From NCBI GenBank assembly GCA_016218085.1, contig JACREY010000005.1, positions 82,492-146,491 on the forward strand: a stretch of 64,000 bases of DNA, given 5' to 3'. The DNA is from Ignavibacteriota bacterium. GTDB lineage: Bacteria; Bacteroidota; Ignavibacteria; Tepidaquicellales; Tepidaquicellaceae. Below the pieces are notes generated by a model that worked only from the letters and a program-made list of their open reading frames with translations, was not told the origin of the DNA and made no database searches. The stretch's first letter is position 1. The number at the start of each line of letters is the position of its first letter. Of the stretch, positions 54,564 through 62,813 are shown piece after piece. The translations under genes were made by a program, and so were the position numbers.

Positions 54564-57185
54564 ATGAAAAAAGTAATATTTATTCTGATATCCGTATTTA
54601 TTATGTCAGGTATTTGTAATGCTCAAATTGGGGGATATTCTTTAAATTTTGACGGTACTGATGATTACATTTCTGTTCCACACAATTCAAATTTAAATTT
54701 TACTGCATTTACAATTGAAGCCTGGATTTTTCCAACAGGTACGGATTCAAAAATAATGGGAAAGACGGCCTACGGCTCTGCCGTTCCCGGTTTTAGCATA
54801 GGTTATACTTCCGATAACAAACTATTCTGCGAATGCAAACAGGACTGGGGCTCGAATTATGTTGCTGCAACAAGTACGGCAACAGCAAGTCTGAACGTTT
54901 GGTCTCACGTAGCGATGACCTGGAGTTCGGGAGGATATTTAAAAGCTTATATAAACGGGGTTGAAGTTATCAGCGCAGCCTCTTTAGCACTGACAATTAC
55001 AAATTCAAATTATTTTGTAATTGGAAAAGCGCCGTGGATAAGCCCAAGTCAGGGACTTTTTAAAGGCAGGATGGATGAAGTCAGGGTATGGAATGTAGTT
55101 CGCACACAGGCAGAAATTAAATCAGGAATGTACAAAGAGCTTGCCGGGAATGAGACCGGGCTCAGGATGTATTTTAAAATGAGCAACGGAAGCGGTTCAA
55201 CTGTTTCAGATAACCAGACAAACGTAACGGCAAATACAGGAACAATAAACGGAGCAACGTGGAAAGCTTCGGGATGTTTTACGGGTCCCAAGAATTGTTT
55301 GGATTTCGATGGGAGTAATGATTACGTTCAGATTTCAAATGGGGTTGTTTTAGGTAATACTTTCACACAGGAAATGTGGATTTATCCGACAGATGCAACA
55401 GATGTTTTCAGGGGAATTTTAGGTTACCATTCAACGGATGTTACTCGTCCGCCTTGCATTTATCAACATGGCAAAAATATTCATTTCGGATTCGCAAATG
55501 GGACAGCTTGGAATAGCGATATTACAAATTCGGATGTGCTAACTATTAATGCTTGGAATCATATTGCGGTATCGTTTGATGGAACAACTTATTTAGTTTA
55601 TGCAAATGGACTGCTCGTATATACTTCATTATGTGCATCAGGATTAACTCCGTTTGGAAATGCTCAAAGCTGGATAGGAAAAGTTGATAATTATTTTTTA
55701 GGAAAAATTGATGAAGTCCGTATCTGGAATATAGTAAGAACTGAATCACAAATCAGAGAATCTATGACGTGTAATCTAATCGGAAATGAAAGCGGTCTTC
55801 AGGCATATTATAGAATGGATTATTCGGATGGAACTACCATATATGATGTTACATCGAATGCAAGAAATGGTACATTAACTAATATGGACCCGGCAACTGA
55901 TTGGGTAACCTCTTCGTCATTTAATACCTGGGTTGGAAATGAAAGTAATGCGTGGTCAACCGCGGCAAACTGGAGCAAAGGAAGTGTTCCTGCTTCAACA
56001 GATAATGTCGGAATTTATAAATGGACGCTCGGAAGTGAACTTTCTTTAAGCGGAACTCCTGCTGTGAATCATTTGATTATTTCCTCGACTTCATCACCTA
56101 CACTCAATTCAAATTTTACAGTAAATGGAGATTTACTCTTAAATAAGGATATAGATTTAAATGGATATACAATAACGCTCGGATCAAACGGATATATCGA
56201 TGAAGGTAGTTACAGGTTTTATGGAACATCCGGGGTAATTACAACTACGAGAACTTTAAACAATATTACAGAACAAAATATTGGCGGACTTGGTGCTACG
56301 ATAACAACTTCCGCAGATATGGGAAGCACTACGATTACGAGAGGACATACAACCCAGGGGAGCAATTGCAGTATCTCGAGATATTATGATATTACACCGA
56401 CAAATAATACAGGTCTAAATGCAACTATTGTTTTTAATTATAACGACAATGAATTAAACGGCAACACTGAATCCGATTTGAAACTTTTTAAATCAACTAA
56501 CAGCGGGACGAACTGGACTGTTCAGAATTCAAGTTTGGTAAATATCTCAAATAACACCATAACACAAACCGGAATTGACGGGTTTTCCAGATGGACTGCG
56601 GCAAATTATAACTCCCCTATGCCTGTTGAGCTTGTGAGCTTTTCAGCTGCCGTAAAAGGAAGAAACATTGACCTGAAATGGAAGACATCCAAAGAAATTA
56701 ATAATAAAGGATTCGAAATCGAAAGAAAAATAACCGGAGGAAACTGGCTGTGCGCAGGTTTTGTAATTGGAGCGGGGAATGCAAATGGGCTGAAAGAATA
56801 TACCTTCGAAGATAAGAATCTGAATTCGGGAACATACAGCTTCAGACTCAGGCAAATAGACTTCAATGGAAATTACAGCTATCACAGTTTAAACGGCACA
56901 GTTGAAATCGGGCTTCCTATAAAATACAATCTCAGCCAGAATTATCCAAACCCGTTCAATCCCACTACAAAAATTGATTTTGCTCTTCCGGTTGAAAGCA
57001 GTGTAAGTTTAAAAATTTATGATTTATCGGGAAAAGAGGTGAAAAGCCTGATTAATAATGAAATGATGAAAGCAGGTTATTACACAGCGGAAATCAATTC
57101 AGGTGGGCTTTCAACTGGTGTCTATTTTTGCCGATTGATTGCGGGTAATTTTTCTTCTGTGAAAAAAATGGTTTTGTTAAAGTAA
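54564..57185 (+). CDS. Secreted double LamG protein with T9SS sorting domain
   Basis: 873 residues. Signal peptide MKKVIFILISVFIMSGICNA. Two LamG/concanavalin-like domains (residues ~20-225, ~240-430), each with the pattern ...YLKAYINGV... and MDEVRVWNVVRT/IDEVRIWNIVRT, then a ~200-residue domain with TWVGNESNAWSTAANWSKGSVPA, and an FN3-like module (VELVSFSAAVKGRNIDLKWKTS) and the T9SS sorting domain (LSQNYPNPFNPTT). Likely a surface adhesin or polysaccharide-binding protein; not proven. The C-terminal ~170 residues are like those of 31410. Confidence 0.88.
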   Translation: MKKVIFILISVFIMSGICNAQIGGYSLNFDGTDDYISVPHNSNLNFTAFTIEAWIFPTGTDSKIMGKTAYGSAVPGFSIGYTSDNKLFCECKQDWGSNYVAATSTATASLNVWSHVAMTWSSGGYLKAYINGVEVISAASLALTITNSNYFVIGKAPWISPSQGLFKGRMDEVRVWNVVRTQAEIKSGMYKELAGNETGLRMYFKMSNGSGSTVSDNQTNVTANTGTINGATWKASGCFTGPKNCLDFDGSNDYVQISNGVVLGNTFTQEMWIYPTDATDVFRGILGYHSTDVTRPPCIYQHGKNIHFGFANGTAWNSDITNSDVLTINAWNHIAVSFDGTTYLVYANGLLVYTSLCASGLTPFGNAQSWIGKVDNYFLGKIDEVRIWNIVRTESQIRESMTCNLIGNESGLQAYYRMDYSDGTTIYDVTSNARNGTLTNMDPATDWVTSSSFNTWVGNESNAWSTAANWSKGSVPASTDNVGIYKWTLGSELSLSGTPAVNHLIISSTSSPTLNSNFTVNGDLLLNKDIDLNGYTITLGSNGYIDEGSYRFYGTSGVITTTRTLNNITEQNIGGLGATITTSADMGSTTITRGHTTQGSNCSISRYYDITPTNNTGLNATIVFNYNDNELNGNTESDLKLFKSTNSGTNWTVQNSSLVNISNNTITQTGIDGFSRWTAANYNSPMPVELVSFSAAVKGRNIDLKWKTSKEINNKGFEIERKITGGNWLCAGFVIGAGNANGLKEYTFEDKNLNSGTYSFRLRQIDFNGNYSYHSLNGTVEIGLPIKYNLSQNYPNPFNPTTKIDFALPVESSVSLKIYDLSGKEVKSLINNEMMKAGYYTAEINSGGLSTGVYFCRLIAGNFSSVKKMVLLK

Positions 57186-57213
57186 AATTTTCTCATAGTA
57201 CTCCCTCAAAAAA

Positions 57214-57243
57214 AAACGGGTAAGAATAATTCTTAACCCGTTT
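57214..57243. terminator. Bidirectional terminator
   Basis: AAACGGGT-AAGAA and TTCTT-A-ACCCGTTT pair with a single-base bulge around TAA. It lies between the LamG gene and the convergent KBL-type gene; A and T runs flank it. Confidence 0.8.
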
Positions 57244-57284
57244 AATTTTTAATCTTATAAATCTTACGAATCTTCAATTAGAAA

Positions 57285-58532
57285 TTACATTCCGTACTTA
57301 TCAATAATTTCCTGTTTTGTTTTTCCGAGTATATCATATTTTTTTCCGACCTTGATGAAAGCTGCGAGGGCTTTTTCAAGATGATGCATTTCGTGTGCGG
57401 CGGAAAGTTGTGTGCGGATTCTCGCCTGTCCTTTAGGTACTACAGGGAAGAAGAATCCGACTGCATAGATGCCTTCTGCATATAAATCTTTTGCAAAATC
57501 CTGTGAAAGCTTTGCATTGAAGAGCATCACGGGCACGATTGCAGTTTCCCCTTCTTTAATAATGAAACCCGCATCGGTTAAGCCTTTGCGCCAGAACTTT
57601 GTATTATCTTCAAGCTTGTCGCGTCTTTCGGTTGATTTGGAAATAATATCGAGAACTCTTAATGCGCCTTCCACTATTACTGGAGCGACTGTGTTTGAGA
57701 AAAGGTACGGACGTGCTTTTTGTCTGCACATTTCCACTATTTCTTTTCTACCGGATACGCATCCGCCGGATGCACCGCCGAGAGCTTTGCCCAGCGTGGT
57801 TGTGATGATGTCGATTTTTCCCATTACGCCGCAGTGCTCCTGAGTGCCTCTTCCGGTTTTACCGATATATCCGCTTGAGTGCGAGTCATCGAGGAATACC
57901 ATTGAATTATATTTTTCTGCAAGCTCAACTATTTTATCGAGTTTTGCGAGGTCGCCGTCCATCGAGAATGCGCCGTCTGTAATAATCAAACGCATTCTTT
58001 TATCCTGATGAAGCTGAAGTTTCTGTTCGAGGTGATTCATATCGGAATGCTTGAATGAATCATTCTGGGCTTTGCAGAGTCTCATACCATCTATGATAGA
58101 TGCGTGTACAAGCCTGTCGGCAATCATCACGTCCTGGTCCGTAAGCACTGCTTCGAACACTCCGCCGTTTGCATCCATGCAGGAGGGGAAAAGAATTGTA
58201 TCTTCAGTACCGAGAAATTCAGTTAATTTCTGTTCGAGTGTTTTATGAATATCCTGAGTACCGCAGATAAAGCGGACAGAAGACATTCCGTATCCTCTAA
58301 CATCAAGGCCTTCGTGCGCAGCTTTTACGACTTCGGGGTGTGAAGAAAGTCCGAGATAGTTGTTAGCGCACATATTTATTACGTGTTTCTTTTCAGAGCC
58401 GATAGGGAATTCCACGTCAATTTCGGAATCCTGCGGGGCGCAGATAGCTCTTTCTTCCTTGAATATGCCGCCGTTTTTCATTTCGTTGAGCTGGTCAATG
58501 TATATTTGTCTTACATTATCGTTAAAAGACAT
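57285..58532 (-). CDS. Alpha-oxoamine synthase (KBL type) 2, near an ACP
   Basis: 415 residues, PLP enzyme. Schiff-base Lys in TTTLGKALGGASGG; also HASIIDGMR, DGAFSMDGDLAKLD, LDDSHSSGYIGKTGRG, and RQKARPYLFSNTVAP. Closest label is glycine C-acetyltransferase (KBL). Its paralog is at 30010. What differs is its setting: an acyl carrier protein lies 102 bp upstream on the same strand, with an acyl-CoA ligase further up. This suggests an ACP-borne acyl group as co-substrate with an amino acid, giving an alpha-aminoketone; this is inference. Confidence 0.85.
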   Translation of the reverse strand: MSFNDNVRQIYIDQLNEMKNGGIFKEERAICAPQDSEIDVEFPIGSEKKHVINMCANNYLGLSSHPEVVKAAHEGLDVRGYGMSSVRFICGTQDIHKTLEQKLTEFLGTEDTILFPSCMDANGGVFEAVLTDQDVMIADRLVHASIIDGMRLCKAQNDSFKHSDMNHLEQKLQLHQDKRMRLIITDGAFSMDGDLAKLDKIVELAEKYNSMVFLDDSHSSGYIGKTGRGTQEHCGVMGKIDIITTTLGKALGGASGGCVSGRKEIVEMCRQKARPYLFSNTVAPVIVEGALRVLDIISKSTERRDKLEDNTKFWRKGLTDAGFIIKEGETAIVPVMLFNAKLSQDFAKDLYAEGIYAVGFFFPVVPKGQARIRTQLSAAHEMHHLEKALAAFIKVGKKYDILGKTKQEIIDKYGM

Positions 58533-58570
58533 ATTATAAATCCTCCGATTGTTAATATTTTTTTAAATTA

Positions 58571-58622
58571 AACACAAAGGCACAGAAGCACAAAGAATAT
58601 CTTTGTGTCTTCGTGTCTTTGT
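58571..58622. repeat. Inverted repeat with ACAAAG/CTTTGT arms
   Basis: About 22-bp arms of the ACAAAG-GCACAGAAG-CACAAAG type and the matching CTTTGTG-TCTTCGTG-TCTTTGT, separated by AATAT, with a few mismatches. It sits between the KBL-type gene and the ACP and belongs to the 'cacaaag' family of dispersed bacterial repeats. Confidence 0.6.
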
Positions 58623-58633
58623 GATGAAAGCTC

Positions 58634-58885
58634 TTACTCTATTCCGAATTCTTTTAATAATACTATGATATTATTCACGCTGTCGAATGCTTCAGGTGAG
58701 GCTTTCGCATCTGGAATCGAGATATTGTATTTCGTTTCAAGGAAAACCTTCAGTGAAACCATAGAAAATGAATCTACAATACCGCCTGAAATCAACGGCG
58801 TATCGAAGTTTACTTCCCTGTCGTCGCCTTCCTCGAGGTATTCATTTTTTACGTACTCGAGAATTACGTCTTTTAATGCTGACAT
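58634..58885 (-). CDS. Acyl carrier protein
   Basis: 83 residues, acidic. The phosphopantetheine Ser is in GIVDSFSMVSLKVFLE (DSF instead of the usual DSL). Helix-rich (DVILEYVKNEYLEEGDDREVNFDTPLISG). It is too diverged from the fatty-acid AcpP to be the housekeeping one and is likely a dedicated carrier for this locus. It is on the same strand as, and upstream of, the KBL-type enzyme. Confidence 0.9.
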   Translation of the reverse strand: MSALKDVILEYVKNEYLEEGDDREVNFDTPLISGGIVDSFSMVSLKVFLETKYNISIPDAKASPEAFDSVNNIIVLLKEFGIE

Positions 58886-58928
58886 TTTTTTGCTCCGTTT
58901 AAATTTGTTTGGAAATTATTTTTAAAAT

Positions 58929-59396
58929 TTATTCTACTTTTTTTACCCAGTGGTTGAACGTATATTCATACGTTTTTCCTTCGTCTGTAAATCTAAAAAC
59001 TATTTTATTAGCATCGAAGCTTATTATATTCCACTCTTCCCTGTTTGGCGTATTATCGTCGAAAATAAGTTTGCTGTTTTCCGGGCTTAAATTCCACGTG
59101 CCGTTGTCGAATTCCTCTTCCTCAATTGCGGTATATGTTCCGTCTTCGAAAAATTCGATTTCGTAATTCGGAAGCTCCTGAACTTTCCCGTTTTCCTTGT
59201 ATTCGTTAATCTCCCATTTGTTCAGAATAAAAGAATTCGATTCATTCAGTATCGGTACGGGAAAAACCTTTGTCTGCTCGGGCTTTACTACGGTTGAATC
59301 AGAGCCAATTACATACGTTGAATCCGTCTGCGCAAAAGCCGGAAAACAGAAAATGAGAAAAAGGAAAATAGTATTTATCATCAAAAAACGTTTCAT
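58929..59396 (-). CDS. Lipocalin-like secreted protein
   Basis: 155 residues from the ATG 59396; the longer frame starting at 59435 adds 13 charged residues without signal character. Signal peptide MKRFLMINTIF...PAFA-Q. The mature domain is beta-rich (NKWEINEYKENGKVQELPNYEIEFFEDGTYTA, GTWNLSPENSKLIFDD, NKIVFRFTDEGKTYEYTFNHW), typical of the lipocalin-like/DUF5004 group that bind small hydrophobic ligands. It sits between the ACP and the AcsA-like gene, so may be part of the same unit. Confidence 0.75.
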   Translation of the reverse strand: MKRFLMINTIFLFLIFCFPAFAQTDSTYVIGSDSTVVKPEQTKVFPVPILNESNSFILNKWEINEYKENGKVQELPNYEIEFFEDGTYTAIEEEEFDNGTWNLSPENSKLIFDDNTPNREEWNIISFDANKIVFRFTDEGKTYEYTFNHWVKKVE

Positions 59397-59469
59397 TATT
59401 ATTTCTGTCTTTAATTTTCTATCTTTAATTTTCAATCTTATAAATCTTACGAATCTTATAAATCAGGAA

Positions 59470-61188
59470 TTACATATCATTTTCCAGAGTCGAGATATCA
59501 CCGATTTCTTCGCCCCATTCCTTAGCGCGCAGGACTCTTCTCATAATCTTACCGCTTCTTGTTTTCGGGAGTGAATCCACAAATTCAATTTCCTGCGGCA
59601 TTGCAAGTGCCGATAGTTTCTTTCGCACGAAGTTCATAATTTCGAGTTCAAGCATTTTATCCGAGTTGAATCCCGGTTTCAGAGTAATGAACGCTTTTAC
59701 GACTTCCATATTCACCGGGTCGGGTTTGCCGACTACCGCGGATTCAGCCACCGCAGGGTGTTCCAGCAGGGCAGATTCGATTTCAAACGGACCGACTAAA
59801 TGTCCACCTGTATTGATCACGTCGTCGTCTCTTCCCACAAACCAGTAGTAACCGTCTTCATCTATGCTTGCCCTGTCTCCGCAGTGATACCAGCCTTTGG
59901 AAAATTTTGATTTATAAGTTGATTCGTTATTCCAGTATGTCCTTACCATCGAAGGCCAACCCGGTTTCAGAGCTATCATTCCGACAATTCCTTTTTTCTC
60001 TATCGGTTCGTGTGTTTTTAAATCCACTACCGTTGCTTCTATTCCCGGGAAAGGTTTTCCCATCGAACCGGGTTTTATTTTCATTCCGGGATAATTGCTG
60101 ATTACTATGCAGCCTGTTTCCGTTTGCCAGAATGTATCGTGGAAATATAATCCGAATACTTCTTTAGACCATATAACTGCTTCAGCATTCAGCGGCTCGC
60201 CTACGCTTGCAAGGTGGCGGAGCGAGGATAAATCGAATTTTTTCACGACTTCATTTCCTTCTTTCATAAGTGCGCGTATTGCAGTCGGAGCTGAATACCA
60301 CATAGAGATTTTATGCTTCTCTATAAATTTATACCACGTCTCTGCCTTGAAACCCGCATCCAGCACGCATTGCGTCACGCCGTTCGACCAGGCACCGATT
60401 ATTCCGTAAGATGTGCCCGTAACCCAGCCCGGGTCTGCCGTGCACCAGTAAATATCATCGTCTTTCAAATCGAGTACATATTTTGCAGTTATGTATTGCG
60501 AAATTATTGAATAGTGTACGTGCTGTGCGCCTTTCGGTTGACCGGTTGTACCCGATGTGTAATGCAGTACGGACGGTGTTTCCGCGAGCGAAGGATATAT
60601 ATCAAACTTGTCAATTCTCTCTGCCTTATCCATGTGGAATGCAACTTCAAGTTCTCTGAGCGGTTTCAGACCGTCATCATCCACTACTATTATGTGCTTA
60701 AGTTCGGGAAGGTCTTTTGTAATGTTTCTGACTTTCGGCAGGTGCTTCTTCTGTGTAAAAATTGCTCTCGTCTTTGCATTATCAAGTCTTGTCAGGAGCG
60801 ATTCCGAGCCGAATGCCGAGAAGAGCGGCTGAACGATTGCGCCCATTTTCAAAACGCCGAGAAAACCGAAATACAATTCAGGCACTTTATCCATAAACAG
60901 GCAAACTCTTTCGCCGGGCTGTATTCCAAGCTTCTGCAGGAAGTCTGCAATCGTATTTGTAAGCTGGCGCATGTCGTTGAAAGTGTATCTTTTTTCTTCG
61001 CCTGAGTGGCCTTCCCAGATAAGGGCAAGCTTGTCGCCTTTTCCCTGACGGCAGATTCTGTCAGTGCAGTATTCGCCGATGTTAATTACGTCTCCGTCTT
61101 TGTAACCTAACTCTTTGCGGGATGTTTCCCACGTAAAATTTGCGTATTCTTCCTCATAAGGACGCATATGGGGTTGATTAGTTGGCAT
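59470..61188 (-). CDS. acsA: Acetate--CoA ligase-like (AcsA) adenylating enzyme
   Basis: 572 residues, Bacillus AcsA-like length. ATP-binding HYTSGTTGQPKGA, adenylate DTFWQTETG, hinge YWFVGRDDDVINTGGH and the catalytic C-terminal Lys in LPKTRSGKIMRR. It turns an acid, ATP and CoA into an acyl-CoA; acetate is the best guess from homology. In this context (ACP and oxoamine synthase next door) it could load another acid or the ACP. It is the first gene of the minus-strand locus. Confidence 0.9.
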   Translation of the reverse strand: MPTNQPHMRPYEEEYANFTWETSRKELGYKDGDVINIGEYCTDRICRQGKGDKLALIWEGHSGEEKRYTFNDMRQLTNTIADFLQKLGIQPGERVCLFMDKVPELYFGFLGVLKMGAIVQPLFSAFGSESLLTRLDNAKTRAIFTQKKHLPKVRNITKDLPELKHIIVVDDDGLKPLRELEVAFHMDKAERIDKFDIYPSLAETPSVLHYTSGTTGQPKGAQHVHYSIISQYITAKYVLDLKDDDIYWCTADPGWVTGTSYGIIGAWSNGVTQCVLDAGFKAETWYKFIEKHKISMWYSAPTAIRALMKEGNEVVKKFDLSSLRHLASVGEPLNAEAVIWSKEVFGLYFHDTFWQTETGCIVISNYPGMKIKPGSMGKPFPGIEATVVDLKTHEPIEKKGIVGMIALKPGWPSMVRTYWNNESTYKSKFSKGWYHCGDRASIDEDGYYWFVGRDDDVINTGGHLVGPFEIESALLEHPAVAESAVVGKPDPVNMEVVKAFITLKPGFNSDKMLELEIMNFVRKKLSALAMPQEIEFVDSLPKTRSGKIMRRVLRAKEWGEEIGDISTLENDM

Positions 61189-61313
61189 AGCGGTATATAT
61201 TTTTTGGTTTAAATTGGAAAATTCTTCGCAAGTTGTATAAATGTAAAAGCTTTATAGATTATACAAATATTGGATTAATATATAAAAAATACAATTTAAA
61301 TATTTTTCCGAAC

Positions 61314-61937
61314 AGAGCTTTTTTGCCGCTGATTTTCGCTGATGGTTATGATGTCCGCCGGTAGAGCATTTTTTCAGGGTTAAGAGCAAGAGCGGGGTTT
61401 TGTTCAAGAGCTTTTTTGCCGCAGATTTTCGTCCGCCACGGCGGATTTCACTAAAAAGCGCTCAACATTTTTTAGAGTTAAAGAGCAGGAGCGGGGTTTG
61501 CGTTTTAAGAGCTTTGACCACAGATTTTCGCTGATGGTTATGATGTTCGCGGATAGAACATTTTTTAGGGTTAAGAGCAAGAGCGGGGTTTTGTTCAAGA
61601 GCTTTTTTGCCGCAGATTTTCACAGATGGTTATGATGTCCGCCGGTAGAGCATTTTTTCAGGGTTAAGAGCAAGAGCGGGGTTTTGTTCAAGAGCTTTTT
61701 TGCCGCAGATTTTCGCTGATGGTTATGATGTCCGCTGATAGAGCATTTTTTCAGGGTTAAGAGCAAGAGCGGGGTTTTGTTCAAGAGCTTTTTTGCTGCT
61801 GATTTTCGTCCGCCACGGCGGATTTCACTAAAAAGCGCTCAACATTTTTTAGAGTTAAAGTGTAGGAGCGGGGTTTTGTTCAAGAGCTTTTTTGCCACAG
61901 ATTTTCGTAGATAGTTAAGAAGTATGCTGAAATAACC
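61314..61937. repeat. Tandem repeat, ~90-101-bp unit, about 6.5 copies
   Basis: AGAGCTTT starts units at 61314, 61407, 61508, 61598, 61691, 61784 and 61883. Two unit types alternate irregularly: A, with GCTGATGGTTATGATGTCCGC, and B, with GTCCGCCACGGCGGA and AAAAAGCGCTCAACA. Nearly all end in GAGCGGGGTTTTGTTCA. It is related to the 37304 repeat (both have CCGCAGAT and GAGTTAA-AGAGC). No spacers. Confidence 0.85.
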
Positions 61938-61939
61938 CT

Positions 61940-61965
61940 CGTTCCCAACGTCCACGTTGGGAACG
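61940..61965. repeat. GTTCCCAACG palindrome
   Basis: CGTTCCCAACG and CGTTGGGAACG are perfect 11-bp arms around TCCA. It directly follows a tandem unit, as does the related element at 62549-62580. Confidence 0.85.
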
Positions 61966-62044
61966 CCTTATACGGAAACGCGGATTAATAAAATAAAAAA
62001 TAAATTATTGTTTTTACTGCTATCCTGCTTCAGAACACGTTTCC

Positions 62045-62250
62045 GCGTTGCAGTACGTAGCACTTTTGTTGCTCCCCGCTTTTAATCACTGATTTTACTT
62101 TGATTTATTTGGTGGTCTTCGGAGATTTTTTGTTGTTATTTGGAGCAACACGAGCAACAGAACCGGGACAGGGGAATAAGACGCGCATATAAAAAGATAA
62201 ATCAACCCTCATATTTTAAAGAACAGTATGCCCATAATAATATATGGTAT
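62045..62250 (+). repeat. ~200-bp dispersed element, copy B
   Basis: It starts GCGTTGCAGTACGTAGCAC and ends AACAGTATGCCCATA...TATATGGTAT. It is homologous, in inverted orientation, to 21330-21519, with intervening divergence and a few indels. The last ~45 bp also match 37866-37920. Confidence 0.7.
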
Positions 62251-62813
62251 TTCTTTTAAATTGTCAATGATAAATTTTAAATGTTAAATGGAAAAAAGTG
62301 TATAGAGAGTATGGAGAGTATAGAGTGTATGGAGTTATGGAGTGTATGGAGTGATTTGTTTCTGTCCGTACGAAACCCCGATGCGGTATTTGCAACCCGA
62401 TTTATCGGGGCTGGAAACGTTTCTTTGTTCTGCGAAGTTAATCAATTGTTCTTAAAAGCTTTGACCGCAGATTATCGCTGATGATTATGATTTTCGCAGA
62501 TAGAGCTTTTCTTGAGTTAAAGAGCAAGAGCAATTATTTTCCTCCTCGTTCCTACGCTCCCTGCCGTGGCAGGTGGGAACGGAAATATTGTAAGCTGTCT
62601 AAATTCAGCTCTTTTCCCCTCCAAATTTATACTTTCAACTTAAATTGCTATTTCATATATTCTAATGATTCGATTCCGAATACTCGAAAAACTATTTGTA
62701 CGGAGGACAAATATACTTATCAATTGCAAATCATTATGTAAACATAATTTAAAATAATAAATACTGTCTCTATTTCTACATCTTAAAACAGTATTAATAA
62801 AAAGGAATACAAA

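Larger units (their letters stand above)
61189..62813. repeat. 1.6-kb gene-free repeat field
   Basis: 61314-61937: six and a half tandem units of ~90-101 bp (own entry). 61940-61965: GTTCCCAACG palindrome. 62045-62250: ~200-bp dispersed element, copy B. 62299-62352: TATGGAGTG-type microsatellite. 62376-62410: CCCCGAT/ATCGGGG inverted pair. 62449-62534: one more tandem-like unit followed by a GTTCC-type palindrome at 62549-62580. 62581-62813 is AT-rich with nothing seen. Small frames here (62281-62481, 62481-62741) are not credible. Confidence 0.8.

Noticed and set aside
57285..58532. Serine palmitoyltransferase (sphingolipid synthesis)
   Set aside because: ACP and ligase neighbours made this tempting, but the Lys site TLGKALGGASGG is the KBL type; the typical SPT signature is not seen and no ceramide-related genes are near.
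61314..61937. Possible CRISPR array or coding repeats
   Set aside because: The ~90-101-bp units have no spacers and no continuous reading frame; short frames carry stops or are made of the repeat.
62281..62481. 66-residue open frame in the repeat field
   Set aside because: It begins in a simple TATGGAGTG repeat and overlaps the CCCCGAT inverted pair; low-complexity, no domain.
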